In this document: one piece after another, positions 1-9,993 of the stretch
Layout: every line of letters starts with the position of its first letter
How positions within the stretch are numbered: position 1 is the first letter of the stretch
NCBI GenBank assembly: GCA_934045075.1
Contig: OW203732.1
Span: forward strand, 19,943,889 to 20,007,888
Length of the DNA stretch: 64,000 bases
Origin: Yponomeuta sedellus
Taxonomy: Eukaryota; Arthropoda; Insecta; Lepidoptera; Yponomeutidae
Direction: 5' to 3'
Notes under the pieces: generated by a model
Database searches by the model: none
What the model was told of the DNA's origin: nothing
What the model saw: the letters and a program-made list of their open reading frames with translations, nothing else
Made by a program: the position numbers and the translations under genes

Positions 1-117
1 CCGTAACCAGAAATGAAAAAGAATGTAATAATGCTTAACATTTATTTATTGGACGGGTTTGATCGAGATTGTTTGTTCGGTAAAGCGTGGTTACCTTGTT
101 TCCCGATGCGTGCGTGT

Positions 118-290
118 ATGTTGCTGCCTGCACGTAATACAGAGAGTATTGTAAAGAGGTTCAAAATTTCACTGTTGCCGGTAAGTCGCCCATTAGCTCA
201 GTTGGGAGAGCGCTGGCACGGTTAGTCAGAGGTCACGGGTTCGATTCCCGGCATGGGTGGAATTTTTAGCCTCTAAATAGGTTTTTAATT
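118..290 (+). repeat. tRNA-derived SINE, family A, copy A1
   Basis: This is a dispersed repeat with a tRNA-like core at 188-260: a D-arm/A-box reading TAGCTCAGTTGG, an anticodon-like stem, and a T-arm/B-box close to GGTTCGATTCC. The core is preceded by a family-specific leader containing GTAATACAGAG and followed by a tail reading AGCCTCTAAATAGG. The same arrangement recurs about eleven times in the window on both strands, so it is a SINE and not a working tRNA gene. The position before the anticodon is C in the family where tRNAs have an invariant T. RNA polymerase III transcription is expected from the boxes but not shown. Confidence 0.85.
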
Positions 291-348
291 TTAATACGTT
301 AACTGCTCTAAATGAGCAGTTAATTCTGCGAGAAATCATAATTGAATA

Positions 349-540
349 TGACGACCTCTGTGGCGCAGCGGCAGCGCATCTGCCTACCATGCGAGAGGTC
401 TCGAGCTTGAAGCCAGGCGGGGGACAACAAAAAATATAGGTCTTGGATATTTACCTGTTTGTGATGTCATTGTTTTTTTTCCCACGGCACAGGGTATCTT
501 AGTGTGGGCCAGAAGCAACGTACGTGCCTGTATGTTGTAA
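349..540 (+). repeat. tRNA-derived SINE, family C, copy C1
   Basis: The head reads GACCTCTGTGGCGCAGCGG, an A-box-like sequence, with a degraded B-box. The body contains GGTCTTGGATATTTAC, and the tail resembles AGAAGCAATGTATGTGCCTG. The same head-body-tail order recurs at 11662, 45312 and 52911. This copy has a damaged T-arm, so it is old. Confidence 0.8.
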
Positions 541-549
541 GGACAATTT

Positions 550-720
550 TTATTTATTTATTTGTATCATTACTTAACATCTATCATTGCAGGTACCTAA
601 TGCGATAGAGTTACATAAAATTAAACAAAAAGACAACACTTAATATTACACGTTATATACACATTATACACATTTACAAAATAAAATGAGTCCTTAGCTT
701 ATAATCTGAATTATGGACTC
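550..720 (-). other. Possible 3' untranslated region of the coding-like remnant
   Basis: On the minus strand this follows the TAA at 721-723 and is AT-rich. It ends near 550-566 in overlapping AATAAA hexamers, as expected of a polyadenylated transcript end. It then meets SINE C1. The link to a real transcript is inference. Confidence 0.3.
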
Positions 721-870
721 TTAGTTCTTCTTGAACTCGCTCAGGGTACAGTAAATCATATCTATATGATCGCCCACCATCTTCAGCAAGCACAGCGTGC
801 GCGTGAGAGGCGCCCGTTGCAGCAAGTTGGTGCGAGCGCACGGCACCGCCAGCAGCGCGGAAGTTACGTT
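721..870 (-). pseudogene. Coding-like C-terminal remnant, unrecognised protein
   Basis: Read on the minus strand, this patch is open for 49 codons and ends in TAA at 721-723. It is much more GC-rich than its surroundings, and its codons have G or C in the third position in a host-gene-like way. The peptide includes NLLQRAPLTRTLCLL, then KMVGDHIDMIYC, and ends in SEFKKN. The frame is closed upstream by a stop at 871-873, and I find no splice acceptor AG between that stop and the coding-like part. It may therefore be a 5'-truncated retrocopy or a broken terminal exon. I do not recognise the protein. Confidence 0.4.
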
Positions 871-873
871 TTA

Positions 874-1720
874 AGAAGATACTTTTCGCAAATTAATCTG
901 TATAAGAAGATTTTCTTGTCTATGGTTTTTTTATTGTGCTTGCGACTGCACCTTTTCGGTCTCCTGTTTATTCTCTGCTACACTGAATTAAATCGTTTTA
1001 GTGTGTATATTATTATTATTAAATTCTTTATTGTACCTGTAAAGATTGTACAATTGGCGGGCTTAATACTAAATAGTATTTTATTCTAGCCAACCAACAG
1101 GTAACGTGGAGAAGGCTCAGAAGTCTCAACCAGTGAGGTGATATTTTATTGTCAAATATCTTTTTTAACAATTTAACTATTTATTAATATGTCCAATAAT
1201 TGTAAACATACACATATAGAAATATAATAATTAAGCACATATATAAAATAAACAGTATATACATATCTATATACATATAAATAGACTTAATAATATATTT
1301 TTTCATATTTACGGATAGAATTACACATTATTGTTCTGAATATGTAGATAGTGTTCCTGAATTCTACTCTTAAAGACGCCGACTGACGGTGCCTGGCGAA
1401 TGTATAGCGTTAGCGCGTTCCACAGACGCACCGCTATCACGGATAAAGAACTCAAATATATGGAGAGACCAAAGCTTTTTATAAGGAAGACACTGTCCCT
1501 TTATTTCAACGATACTCTTCTCAGATGAAGCATAGGATTCCTCCGTCAACGACGGCTGTCTTGTCTAGAGAAACTGCTACGCTCCTTTTATATCTCCGAG
1601 GCACGTCAAGTGACGAATATTCATAGAGTAATATCACAAGAAATCAAAGAACTGACAGAAGTTGCGTGCATAGAATAATTTAGTAATGTAACGTTGAGTA
1701 GATGCGTCCATTCAGGTACA
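874..1720. other. AT-rich intergenic stretch, nothing recognised
   Basis: Mostly AT-rich DNA with short A/T runs. The open frames are short, lack family motifs and do not look coding. A more GC-balanced patch at about 1375-1600 shows no open frame worth calling. Confidence 0.5.
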
Positions 1721-2065
1721 TCGATATAAACCCTTGTACGTCCCCACTGCTTGGGCACGGGTCTTTTTTTGCATCGCACTGGAAGGTTAGGCCATACTCC
1801 ACCACGGGGGTCAAGTTGGTGAAGGATTGTAAAACAGTGTCTTAGAGGACCTTACTGTCAGTAGTTATCAAGGCGCCCATAAGGCCTCTGACATGGTTTA
1901 ACGACTGCCATTACACGACAGCCAGCACCAACCGCCGAAGGTGCCTTGCGAAACATGGAAGCGCTCGAAAAAATGGCACTTGCCGTAGTCACGGGACGGT
2001 CACCCATTCTGCACCTGACTCCCTCTGTTGTTGCTTAACTCAAGTGATTGATTCCTCTAGGTCAC
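1721..2065 (-). repeat. 5S-rRNA-derived SINE, family B, copy B1
   Basis: Near-complete minus-strand copy of the B family. The 5S-like head lies at the right (about 1960-2065) and the tail at the left, where it carries the family block around CCCCACTGC. The whole length aligns by eye to the reference copy at 44611-44978. Confidence 0.85.
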
Positions 2066-2520
2066 AAGAGTAGTTATTAATATTGTATTAAAGTTAGTGT
2101 AGTTATTAATATGCAATTGCGTTGTCTGTATACTCATTGTAAAATAAAATATATTATAACTAACTTCTTAAAACTAGTACTAAAATCTAAACAGAGAAGA
2201 TAAAGTGAAAATTTCATAACATTATAATTTATAATATATTTGTTCTTTGAACCCCAAAAATCCCTATCCCTAGAAAATAACTAGGCAGGTAGTTCCGAAA
2301 GCTTCTGTGCCTTGTAACGTTGTCGCAATATGGATATCCGGAACCCGGGAGTGACGTCGCGAGGCGCGTCATTGTTTTAATTTAATTAGCCAGTTTGTTG
2401 CGAAGGAGAGGCCTTGCTAGGTGCCTTTTAAAGCTCGAGCTTCGCCTTGGCTTTATGTGACAATAGAAAGATACTAGCTACAGTTTTTTTTCAACGCATA
2501 AAAATATGTTATCACAGTAA
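2066..2520. other. AT-rich intergenic stretch
   Basis: No gene or repeat family recognised. A short GC-richer patch at about 2330-2450 has no useful open frame. Confidence 0.45.
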
Positions 2521-2723
2521 TATTATAAAGGCGAAAGTTTGTGAGTGTGTATGTTTGTTACTACTTCGCGTCTAAACCGCTGGAGCGATGTTAATAAAAT
2601 TAGGTATGGAGTTAGCTGATACCCAGGATTAGGCTTAGGATATAAGCTACGTTTTACTGCGAGAAAATATGTTATTGCTACGGGAAAATCGAAAACCGCG
2701 GGTAACACCACGGGGCACAGCTA
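2521..2723 (+). mobile_element. LEP1-like non-autonomous Helitron
   Basis: It starts around GCGAAAGTTTGTGAGTGTG and contains the block around AACCGCTGG. It ends in GGGGCACAGCTAGT, the CTAGT-type 3' end typical of Helitrons. Copies or fragments occur at 5026, 12197, 25600 (minus), 34165 and 53276. Assignment to the lepidopteran LEP1 group rests on established knowledge of these ends. No Rep/helicase coding sequence is present. Confidence 0.75.
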
Positions 2724-2763
2724 GTACGAGTATATATATAAACATACTTTTGTATAATTAGTT

Positions 2764-2860
2764 TCGTCGAATTAGCATCTATAACACAAGTCATTTAGTT
2801 GTACTTAGTATAGGGCTAACGAGGTCTGTGTGATAAGTCCATGAATATTTATTATTGTTA
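2764..2860 (+). repeat. SINE family D, 3' fragment D3
   Basis: This matches the tail half of the family D copy at 42404, including ACACAAGTCATTTAGTTG and CCATGAATATTTATTATT. The tRNA-like head is missing. Confidence 0.75.
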
Positions 2861-3063
2861 TATATATTTTTACGGGATGAAAAGTAGTTCATGTGCTATA
2901 AAAGACTATAATCTATCTCTGTGCCGAATTTCATGTAAATCCGTTTAGCTGTTCTGGCGTGGTTGAGTAACAAACATCCATACCTACCTACATACATAAT
3001 AAACTTATACGTTTATAATATTACTAGAATAAAACTTTGGCATTTGCATCTACGTAATGGAAC

Positions 3064-3434
3064 GAAACGCTTGTGTTCTAGTCGAACCGAGTGATTGGAA
3101 TCGATCACTTGCGTTAAGCAACAACAGGCGCGGTCAGATGGGGGATAGGTGACCGTCCGGTGAATACCGCTAGTAGCATTTTTTCCGAGCGCTTCCGTGC
3201 TTCGCAAGGCACGCTTAGCCGTTGGTGCCGGCTGTCATGTAATGGCAGTCATTAAGCCATGTCAGAGGCCTTATGGGCGGCTTGATAACTTCTGACGGTA
3301 AGACCCGCCACTGTCTTACAATCCTCCACCAACCCGGACTTGGCCCCCGTGGTGGAGTATTGCCTAACCTTCCTGCAATGCAGTAAGAGACCCGTGCTCA
3401 AGCAGTGGGGACATACTCGTATAAGGGTTGATGT
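3064..3434 (+). repeat. 5S-rRNA-derived SINE, family B, copy B2
   Basis: Nearly full-length copy. The 5S-like segment is at about 3113-3175, where GCGTTAAGCAACAACAGG and GGTGACCGTCC can be read. The tail ends in a short GGGTTGATG stretch. The head 5' end is slightly diverged. Confidence 0.88.
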
Positions 3435-3435
3435 C

Positions 3436-4187
3436 GCGCTTTGGATCGGCTTTCTCGTCTTGTAGGTGTTAGAAATGTAAACATAAAGATTTTTAAATGG
3501 TAATGTAAGTGCAAATGGTCATAACTAAATTATTATTCAATCAATAAAAAAAAACATTGTGTTTTTTTAATGTAATATTATAGGGTTTATATTACACGCT
3601 AACGGTTCACACTAACGGTGAAGGAAAACATCGTGAGAAAACCCGCGGCTTGGTTGGCTCCGCACATATTAACTATACACTACAAATGCTAGGAGCGCGG
3701 ATGCAGGTTTTTATCTCATTTCTCATGCAATATTAAGAGTGTAACAGTAAAAACCTCTTTACACATTTCTTTTTATATTTCTTAAATTCTGTCTTAAAAT
3801 TACGTCACCCATTTTTAAGATTTCCTTGACTTTTTGTCATTACTGCTTTACATTTCAACTAGAACCGCACTGCATAAATATTCCTTTGCCTGCTTATTCT
3901 GTTTTTTTATTAAGTTTTCTGTTTAAATTATAAATGAATCACATAATAAATAGAACTATATGGTCACGATCCTCAGAATTGAGGGACCGATTCAAATGAA
4001 TAAGATAAATAAAACACAAAGTTGAAGTCGTCTGATTTTTATTATTTATAAAATGTTTTACAACCTCACAAGGTGCTGAAAATTAGTGCTGTGGACAACA
4101 AACCCGCAGCAATTACTGAGACTGAGGCCGTTTAACCGCCATATAGACATGACTCGCATGCCCATCATATTGTGTTTTGCCGTGTGT
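3436..4187. other. AT-rich stretch with a SINE-body fragment
   Basis: A fragment at about 3600-3690 matches the E/T SINE body around GTGAAGGAAAACATCGTGAG. The rest is AT-rich with no gene recognised. Confidence 0.5.
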
Positions 4188-4360
4188 GATAGTGTAGACT
4201 TTTAGTCCGGATTTACTTACGGGTGTTGTTATATCGGAAAAGTCCGACCAGGTTTCGCTCCGATTCGCAGAGCTTAATCATGGTGAGCAGAGACGGAGCT
4301 CGCGTCATCGGTTGCTTGTCTCACACTACGGGCAAGCGCGCGGCGCGCCCGCGATATTGT
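4188..4360. repeat. Inverted-repeat element family H, partial copy H1
   Basis: It begins with GTAGACTTTTAGTCCGGAT and runs through TTTCGCTCCGATTCGCAG. It matches the right half of the complete element at 62951-63315 in reverse orientation. The second terminal repeat is missing. Confidence 0.65.
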
Positions 4361-4694
4361 TATTGTTATTTTTTGTCTGTACTTTCCTGCTTGTGACATG
4401 TACAACCGCACTCTAGAGCACTTAGAGCCTTCGGTACTGACTGAAAATCAGCGCTGAGGGTTCACGCCCCCACACTATGCTGAGTCAGCTGCAGCAGCAG
4501 AGACACACCGCGACAAAGTTTCCAAAGTGTTTTTATTTATTTTTACTGTCCATACTTTGTCCTTGTATTTTAATTTAATTTGTGTGTAAGTGTTGTTGCA
4601 ATAAATGTTTTTCTATCTTTCTTTGGATGTGACGATAGATGTATTTCTTAATTTTTTTTGTTTTAAGAGAAAGAATACTGCGATTGATACGTAT

Positions 4695-4778
4695 TCGTAG
4701 CGCGTAGCATCGTTGCATTCGTAGTTTCGTAGCCGCGTAGTTGCGTAGCGGCGTAGCTGCCTTAGCACGTAGCAGGTT
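4695..4778. repeat. Degenerate short tandem repeat (CGTAG-type)
   Basis: CGTAG recurs every 8-12 bp with irregular spacers. The pattern is too irregular for a clean microsatellite. Confidence 0.55.
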
Positions 4779-4855
4779 TACCGAACCTATCCAGTTTCAA
4801 TCAAATCAATTTTTTTATTTCAAGTTATTAATATGGAATTACGTCGTCTATAATT

Positions 4856-4985
4856 CTTCTTCTTTATGCTATATTATGTAGTCCACAGAGCCCTCACCTA
4901 ATGTGCGCCATAACGCCCTGTCCGCATCAACATCTGCCGGCAGTTTTTTGCAGATTGTCATCCCACCTGGTCCGTTTTACTGCAG
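4856..4985 (-). mobile_element. RTE-like LINE 3' end fragment
   Basis: The minus strand carries a decayed version of the LINE tail that is better preserved at 7766-8135: a GTGGACTACATAATA-like end and the TGCCGGCAG block. No reading frame survives. A Helitron-like end (CACCGCGGGGCACATCTAGT) follows at 5040-5059. Confidence 0.7.
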
Positions 4986-5065
4986 GAAAATATCGCTTAC
5001 TGTTAATACACAATTTATATTCGCTAATAAACCGAAGGTAACACCGCGGGGCACATCTAGTATGT

Positions 5066-5607
5066 TATACATAACAATAAAATCGTAGTGGAATTGGTTT
5101 ACTATCACGGGAGTGCATCGTTTATATGCAATGAAACATAGGTAAGTATTCCTACATACTTAAACATAATATCTGCAGTTACTATAAATTTAGCTTTCAT
5201 AAAACAGAGTATTTAATTTAAAATAAATTCCGAAGGTCGTCAGTATTTTCAGAGTTGGTTGATCAGCATTGCAAATACTAAAGCTTACTCTCTTTTTTGC
5301 CGCAAGACTAACGAAAGAGCATAAACAAAGAGCCATTTCTTACAAGTACCGTTATATTTCCACCGAGCTTCCAGAATAGGTTTAGAACACAGAAATTCTC
5401 TCAGGCAAGCGAAAATGGTCGCTCGCTGCACCATGAAATTATTTCAGAAATATTTTACTCCAATTTTATTTTACTTTTCCTTTAAAAGGCAACCGTTTGC
5501 AGCTAAGCACCGTTGCTCGATCGAGGAACAATTGTAACTTAACTCTTTCTTAAGAATAAGTCAGCGAAACAGCAGAAAAAGCAAATAGTATTTCTTAATA
5601 ATTCGTA
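5066..5607. other. Intergenic stretch, nothing recognised
   Basis: AT-rich DNA with no coding or repeat signal that I can assign. Confidence 0.45.
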
Positions 5608-5812
5608 TAGGGAAGAGCGGGTGATCAAGCTCTTCCACTATAGAGGGAAATTTCCCGCCAGGCAGATCGTATGCCTGGGGACGGCCGGTCCAACTATTGT
5701 TAGTCGGACGTTATATTTATAGTATGTCATTGAAACACTTTGATTGCGCGATGCATGCCTGGTTGGAGTTTGTTGTGCGCGCGCAGAGTTGACATTTGCT
5801 CGCCACAATTCG
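5608..5812 (+). repeat. Dispersed repeat family M, copy M1
   Basis: About 200 bp containing GGGAAATTTCCCGCCAGGC and AGTCGGACGTTATATTTAT. It recurs at 8527-8723 (minus), 26398-26492 (partial) and 47396-47584 (minus). I see no terminal inverted repeats, tRNA-like head or A-rich tail, so the class is unknown. Confidence 0.75.
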
Positions 5813-6002
5813 CGATGCTCAAACATAATTATATATACGGGTCTGATCGCTATTATTTATTAGGTAAAACGTAATTATTTTCATTCCCGACGTTTCGGCA
5901 GCGTTGCAGTTGCCGTGGTCACGGGTAGTTTTATTATTTATAAAAAGTTTTACAACCTCACAATCTAAGTTCGTAATGAGAAATATAGTATATTTCATTA
6001 CA

Positions 6003-6113
6003 AGTGCGGAAAGGCTGTCATTGCAAATAGTTCCGACAAATGTCTACCCGAGCCGAGGCGCAGCCGAAGGTGAGGGTTGACAGTCGGAACAAGTTGCAAT
6101 GACGATTCCGCAC
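6003..6113. repeat. Imperfect inverted repeat
   Basis: The left arm GTGCGGAA...TTCCGAC at 6004-6036 is mirrored at 6083-6113. Both arms contain TCATTGCAA. It lies just before MITE P. Confidence 0.6.
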
Positions 6114-6136
6114 GTGTACTGAACGACTATTTTTAA

Positions 6137-6595
6137 TACAGTCGCGAAAAAAATAAGCAATTTAATAAAGAAAAATTATTTGGAAAATGGCGCCAACCGT
6201 AAAAAAATATAAGCAGAGATTTTTTCTTCATCCATTCTATAGTGGGCAAAGGGAACTACGAGTATGCCCATACAGCCAAGTCTTCAGTAGATTTTTTTTA
6301 TTCATATAAAATGAAAATGAAATTTAATGAGATGAAATGAAATGAAACCTAACTTAAGTCATTCAATCAAATCATTAAATCTGATATTGAAACAAATTAG
6401 TAGCTCATAAAAACTTCTATGTTTTTTTTAGTAAAAACTTCATGGTTGGTTTTTCTTTTTAATAGACATTATTTTGACAGTTGGGAAAGAGAACGCATGA
6501 GTGCGGGAAAGGTAAAAAAAAAAGCACGAGTGTGTAATAGCCCACATCCCGCACGCTATACGTCCCTGCAATACGCCACTTTTTGAGCAACTGTA
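6137..6595. mobile_element. MITE family P with TTAA target duplication (piggyBac-like)
   Basis: The ends read TACAGTCGCG on the left and a complement starting TACAGTTGCTC on the right, each bounded by TTAA (6133-6136 and 6596-6599). TTAA duplication is the hallmark of piggyBac-type insertion. The 459-bp interior has no transposase frame, so it would be non-autonomous. The terminal repeats are imperfect. Confidence 0.55.
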
Positions 6596-6925
6596 TTAAA
6601 AAATAACTTTGAACCCTACTTCTGAAAGTTTTAACCAAGTCCTAAGCCAAAATGGCGGCAAAGCTGAAGATTCGTCTTCTTGAAAATTAAAAACTTTTCT
6701 TCTCTCAAAGGGGCGCAGTCTAAAAACTACGCAAACGGTTTGCACTGACAAAGGGCAAAATAATATCTGTTTCTTTGCTGCAAATGAAAGAAAATATTCC
6801 ATATTTTGTTGTGAGGTTTTTTTGAACATAACGAGATTATTTCATTAGACATTCCCAAGACTTTCTGTAAGATCTTTGCTAAAACTTCACCAGTAACTCA
6901 ATTCACAACGGTGGTATATATTACC

Positions 6926-7060
6926 GAAGCGCTCGTGGCCTAGTAAAACCGAGTGATTAGAATCAATCACTTGAGATAAGCAACAACAGGCGTGGTCAGG
7001 TACAGGATGGGTGACCGTCCCGAGACCACCGCTAGTGGCATTTTTTCCGTCCTCTTCTGT
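6926..7060 (+). repeat. 5S-rRNA-derived SINE, family B, 3'-truncated copy B3
   Basis: Only the head is present: the CTCGTGGCCTAGT start, the 5S-like block with AGCAACAACAGGCGTGGTCAGG, and GGATGGGTGACCGTCCC. The LINE-like tail is missing. Confidence 0.8.
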
Positions 7061-7240
7061 CTTCACCTTGGCTGCTATTAATCTACTAATATACAAATAC
7101 GGCCTACATGTTTATTGAAAATGTAAATTCTTTACGTTGAAATAAATATTTTTTTTGATCGATTTGGAGTTACCTCAAAGTTGATTAGATTATTTTTATC
7201 GGGTCTTTAAAAATGGGGAAAAACATGACATTATAATATC

Positions 7241-7506
7241 AAAAACCTATTTAAAGGCTAAAAATTCCACCCATGCCGGGATTCGAACCCGCGACCTCTG
7301 GCTATCCGTGCCAGCGCTCTTACGTAATACAGAGAATATTGTAAAGAGGTTGGAAATGTCACTGACGCCGGTGAGTCGCCCATTAGCTCAGTTGGAAAGA
7401 GCGCTGGCACGGATAGCCAGAGGTCGCGGGTTCGAATCCCGGCATGGATGGTATTTTTAGTCTCTAAATAGGTTTTTTAAAATTGTCCCTAGCACGGGTT
7501 AGTGCA
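7241..7506 (+). repeat. SINE family A, copy A2, with inverted 5' segment
   Basis: The right part (7321-7506) is a plus-strand copy with its tRNA-like core at 7378-7451 and the tail GGGTTAGTGCA. The left part (7241-7320) is an inverted copy of the 3' half of the core plus the following block. The two halves form an inverted repeat around a 60-70 bp spacer. A possible short target duplication (ATATCAA) is weak. Confidence 0.8.
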
Positions 7507-7547
7507 GAAAGAGTAATATATCAATATAGTAACTTTTTTTTTTAGTA

Positions 7548-7700
7548 GCCATTACTTAGAGGGAGTATATGGCCTTAGCTACCACGCGAGGCCATCGCGG
7601 AGTGGTAATATTAAGTGCTTAAGTATTAGAACACTTCGGATACTTAGGTTTCCCCACGATGTTTTCCTTCACTTTTATCGAGGTGCTAACTACGAACTCC
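7548..7700 (-). repeat. SINE family T body/tail fragment
   Basis: The minus strand shows the GTGAAGGAAAACATCG block followed by a tail resembling the copy at 51966-52137. The tRNA-like head is missing. Confidence 0.6.
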
Positions 7701-7765
7701 AATAATGAAATAAAAACTATTTCCGTTAGGCTGTTTCATTAAAAAAATTATGAACGGGGAACCAT

Positions 7766-8135
7766 CTTCTTCTTCTTCAGGTTGTATTATGTAGTCCACT
7801 GCTGGACATAGCCCTCCCCTAATGAGCGCCATAGCGCCCTGTCTTCGCTTGCCGCATCCAGCATCCGCCGGCAGTTTTTCGCAGATCGTCATCCCACCTG
7901 GTCGGTGGGCGTCTTACATTACGTTTGCCGAATCGCGGTCTCCACTCAAGAACACGTTTACTCCAACGGTTGTCGGTTCTATGGCCAGCCCACTGCCACT
8001 TCAGCTTGCTGATTCTCTAAGCTATGTCGATAACTTTGGTTCTCTGTCGGATGCATTTGTTACGAATCCTATCCTTCAGAGAAACTCCGAGCATAGCTCT
8101 TTCCATAGCTCGCTGAGCGACTTTGAACTGGGGAA
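7766..8135 (-). mobile_element. RTE-like LINE, 3' end with decayed C-terminal reading frame
   Basis: Translating the minus strand gives fragments typical of the C-terminus of lepidopteran RTE-type endonuclease-reverse transcriptases: AMERAMLGVSLKDRIRN, LKWQWAGH, VLEWRPRFGKR and RRPPTRWDDDL. These are followed by the tail with GTCCAGCAGTGGAC. Internal stops are present, so it is dead. The 5' end is truncated. Related fragments lie at 4856, 24590, 34795, 43938, 45648 and 48973. Confidence 0.85.
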
Positions 8136-8190
8136 CCATTATCGTTTGGTATTATTTATAAAGATACATTTATTTGCATAAACATGTAGC

Positions 8191-8202
8191 AATAATATTG
8201 TA
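8191..8202. repeat. Target-site duplication of hairpin SINE A3 (left)
   Basis: AATAATATTGTA here is repeated exactly at 8389-8400, directly bounding the hairpin SINE. Confidence 0.85.
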
Positions 8203-8388
8203 TCCACTATTTTTATTTTTAATACACTAACCCGTGCTAAGGAACAAATTTAAAAAACCTATTTAGAGGCTAAAAATTTCACCCATGCCGGGATTCGAAC
8301 CCGCAACCTCTGGCTGCGGATAGCCAGGGGTTGCGGGTTCGAATCCCGGCATGGGTGAAATTTTTAGCCTCTAAATAGGTTTTTTTTA
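8203..8388 (-). repeat. Hairpin SINE family A, copy A3
   Basis: The A-rich tail (minus-strand sense) lies at the left. The rest is an inverted repeat with arms at 8250-8315 and 8322-8388 and a 6-nt turn. Each arm contains the T-arm/B-box half of the tRNA-like core plus the AGCCTCTAAATAGG block. The turn sits in the anticodon-loop region. An exact 12-bp target duplication flanks the whole structure, so it was inserted as a unit or formed during insertion. Confidence 0.88.
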
Positions 8389-8526
8389 AATAATATTGTA
8401 GTAACATGCGTTGTTAAGGTCTTGAATATAAAATTGTAGTCATATTAGATTTCGTCCAACATGTTTTGCTGGGAGTGGCGTGCAAATAAGAGAGGCTCGC
8501 CATCAACATTAAGTTAGAAAAAGTAT

Positions 8527-8723
8527 GTGGCGAGTACGTGTCTACTCTGCGTGCACACTACAAACTCCAACATTCCTGCATTGCGCAATCAGTGTTTCAA
8601 TGACATACCATAAATATAACGTCCGACTAACAACAGTTGGACCGGCCCTCCCCAGGCATGCGATCTGCCTGGCGGGAAATTTCCCTTTATAGTGGAAGAG
8701 CACGATCACCCGCTCTTCCCTAT
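8527..8723 (-). repeat. Dispersed repeat family M, copy M2
   Basis: Minus-strand copy of the repeat at 5608, with the GCCTGGCGGGAAATTTCCC and CGTCCGACTAAC blocks conserved. Confidence 0.75.
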
Positions 8724-9309
8724 AAGTATAACAAAACAAAATACCAATTTACAAGTTATAATATTAACATGGCCATTCAAATGTGAGCAAAATATATTTT
8801 TGCCAGCAAGCCTATTATTATCTTTCCAGAAAAGCAAAACGCAGACATAAACGAACAACGAATTCACGTTTCACGTCCGCTGAGAACATGCGCACAGTAT
8901 TTCCAACGTCTGTCAATCTTCCTGCCCGAATTTCAGCTCGGCGTTGCAAAATGGCCTCTATTTAGCACAAAACAAGGTGCAAACGGTGCAGTGTCAGACC
9001 TGGCTTGCGGTACGTGTGTCGATCTTTCGAGCGGCCACAAAGAACACGGCGGCATTGTGTTTGAAGTATTACCGAGATGCGAGCAACAGTCTGTGGATGA
9101 GTCACAAGCTGGTAGCGGAATGGAATGAAAGACGCGTTTTGATTATGTAAGTTTTCACGTATACCGCGAAAGCGGAATTTTAAGTTAACGACGCGTGTAT
9201 TACACTGATCTCGATAACTTTTTTTATTCAAATAAATGTAATGTCTCATTGGTCCCATTTTATTTAGATCAACTAGGAACTGTAAATATTTTTCATAGGT
9301 CATGCTTAG
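8724..9309. other. Intergenic stretch with weak coding-like patches
   Basis: A GC-balanced patch at about 8880-9150 has short overlapping open frames on both strands, none with recognisable domains. A GTAAGT splice-donor-like hexamer occurs near 9147 but no matching acceptor or exon can be argued. Confidence 0.35.
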
Positions 9310-9541
9310 CGCCTTGATGTTTTGTTTACGTGTACATCTGTGTGCGAAGGCGGAATATTTACTTAGCTCCGCGGTGTAGATATGAGGCGTAATATGTATC
9401 ACACATACTGGATGCCGCATTTTAGTGGATATCTGATACGTGACAGTAATATTGAGCCATATAATTTGTACGACACAGTCCAGAAAATATTTTGTTATTG
9501 CACACAGATGTATACGAGAAAAGTTACATAATCAAGGAAGG
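9310..9541. repeat. Possible foldback element with about 50-bp imperfect arms
   Basis: Left arm at about 9315-9365 with TACATCTGTGTGCGAAGG. The right arm at about 9487-9540 reads the other way with GCACACAGATGTATAC. The arms are diverged and no clear target duplication is visible. Confidence 0.4.
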
Positions 9542-9718
9542 ATCGTGAAAATTAAAATCATGAAAACTAGCGCTTTGGGCAAATGTCCTGAGCTCGCTGC
9601 CTATGCAGCAGCAGAGACACACCGCGCATATGTGGCGTAAGTTTTTTATTATTGTTTTTTTATGTATTGTTTGAATATTTCAGTTGTATTGTGGTTAACA
9701 ATATAAGTGTGTATGTTT

Positions 9719-9993
9719 CTGTTTGCGAATTTGTAGTCGCAATACCACACGCTAACGGTGAAAGAAAACATCGTGAGGAAACCCGCGGCCTGGTTGGCTC
9801 CGCACGTATTAACTAGTCTTTCCTGTGGGTTAAGCCGACTAAGCTGTCAGGATGGTATAGGTGCTGGGCAAGCCTACAACATCTATAAAAACCATGTCCC
9901 AGGCACTACAGCGTCGGAGTGGTCCGTTCACCCATCTAGTATGAGTGAAGATGCCACTGGACGCTGTATAAATCATTTCATTACATAGATGTT
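9719..9993 (+). repeat. SINE family E, 5'-truncated copy E1
   Basis: Body and tail of the E family: GTGAAAGAAAACATCGTGAG, then TCAGGATGGTATAGGTGCTG, then AGATGCCACTGGACGCTG. The tRNA-like head seen at 32531-32604 is absent. Confidence 0.82.

Noticed and set aside
188..260. tRNA gene
   Set aside because: The tRNA-like fold recurs in about eleven dispersed copies with conserved leader and tail, lacks the invariant T before the anticodon, and so is a SINE head.
9147..9152. Splice donor of a host exon
   Set aside because: GTAAGT alone. No acceptor, conserved peptide or second exon could be matched.
8962..9420. 152-codon minus frame
   Set aside because: It crosses the foldback arm at 9315 and shows no family signature.
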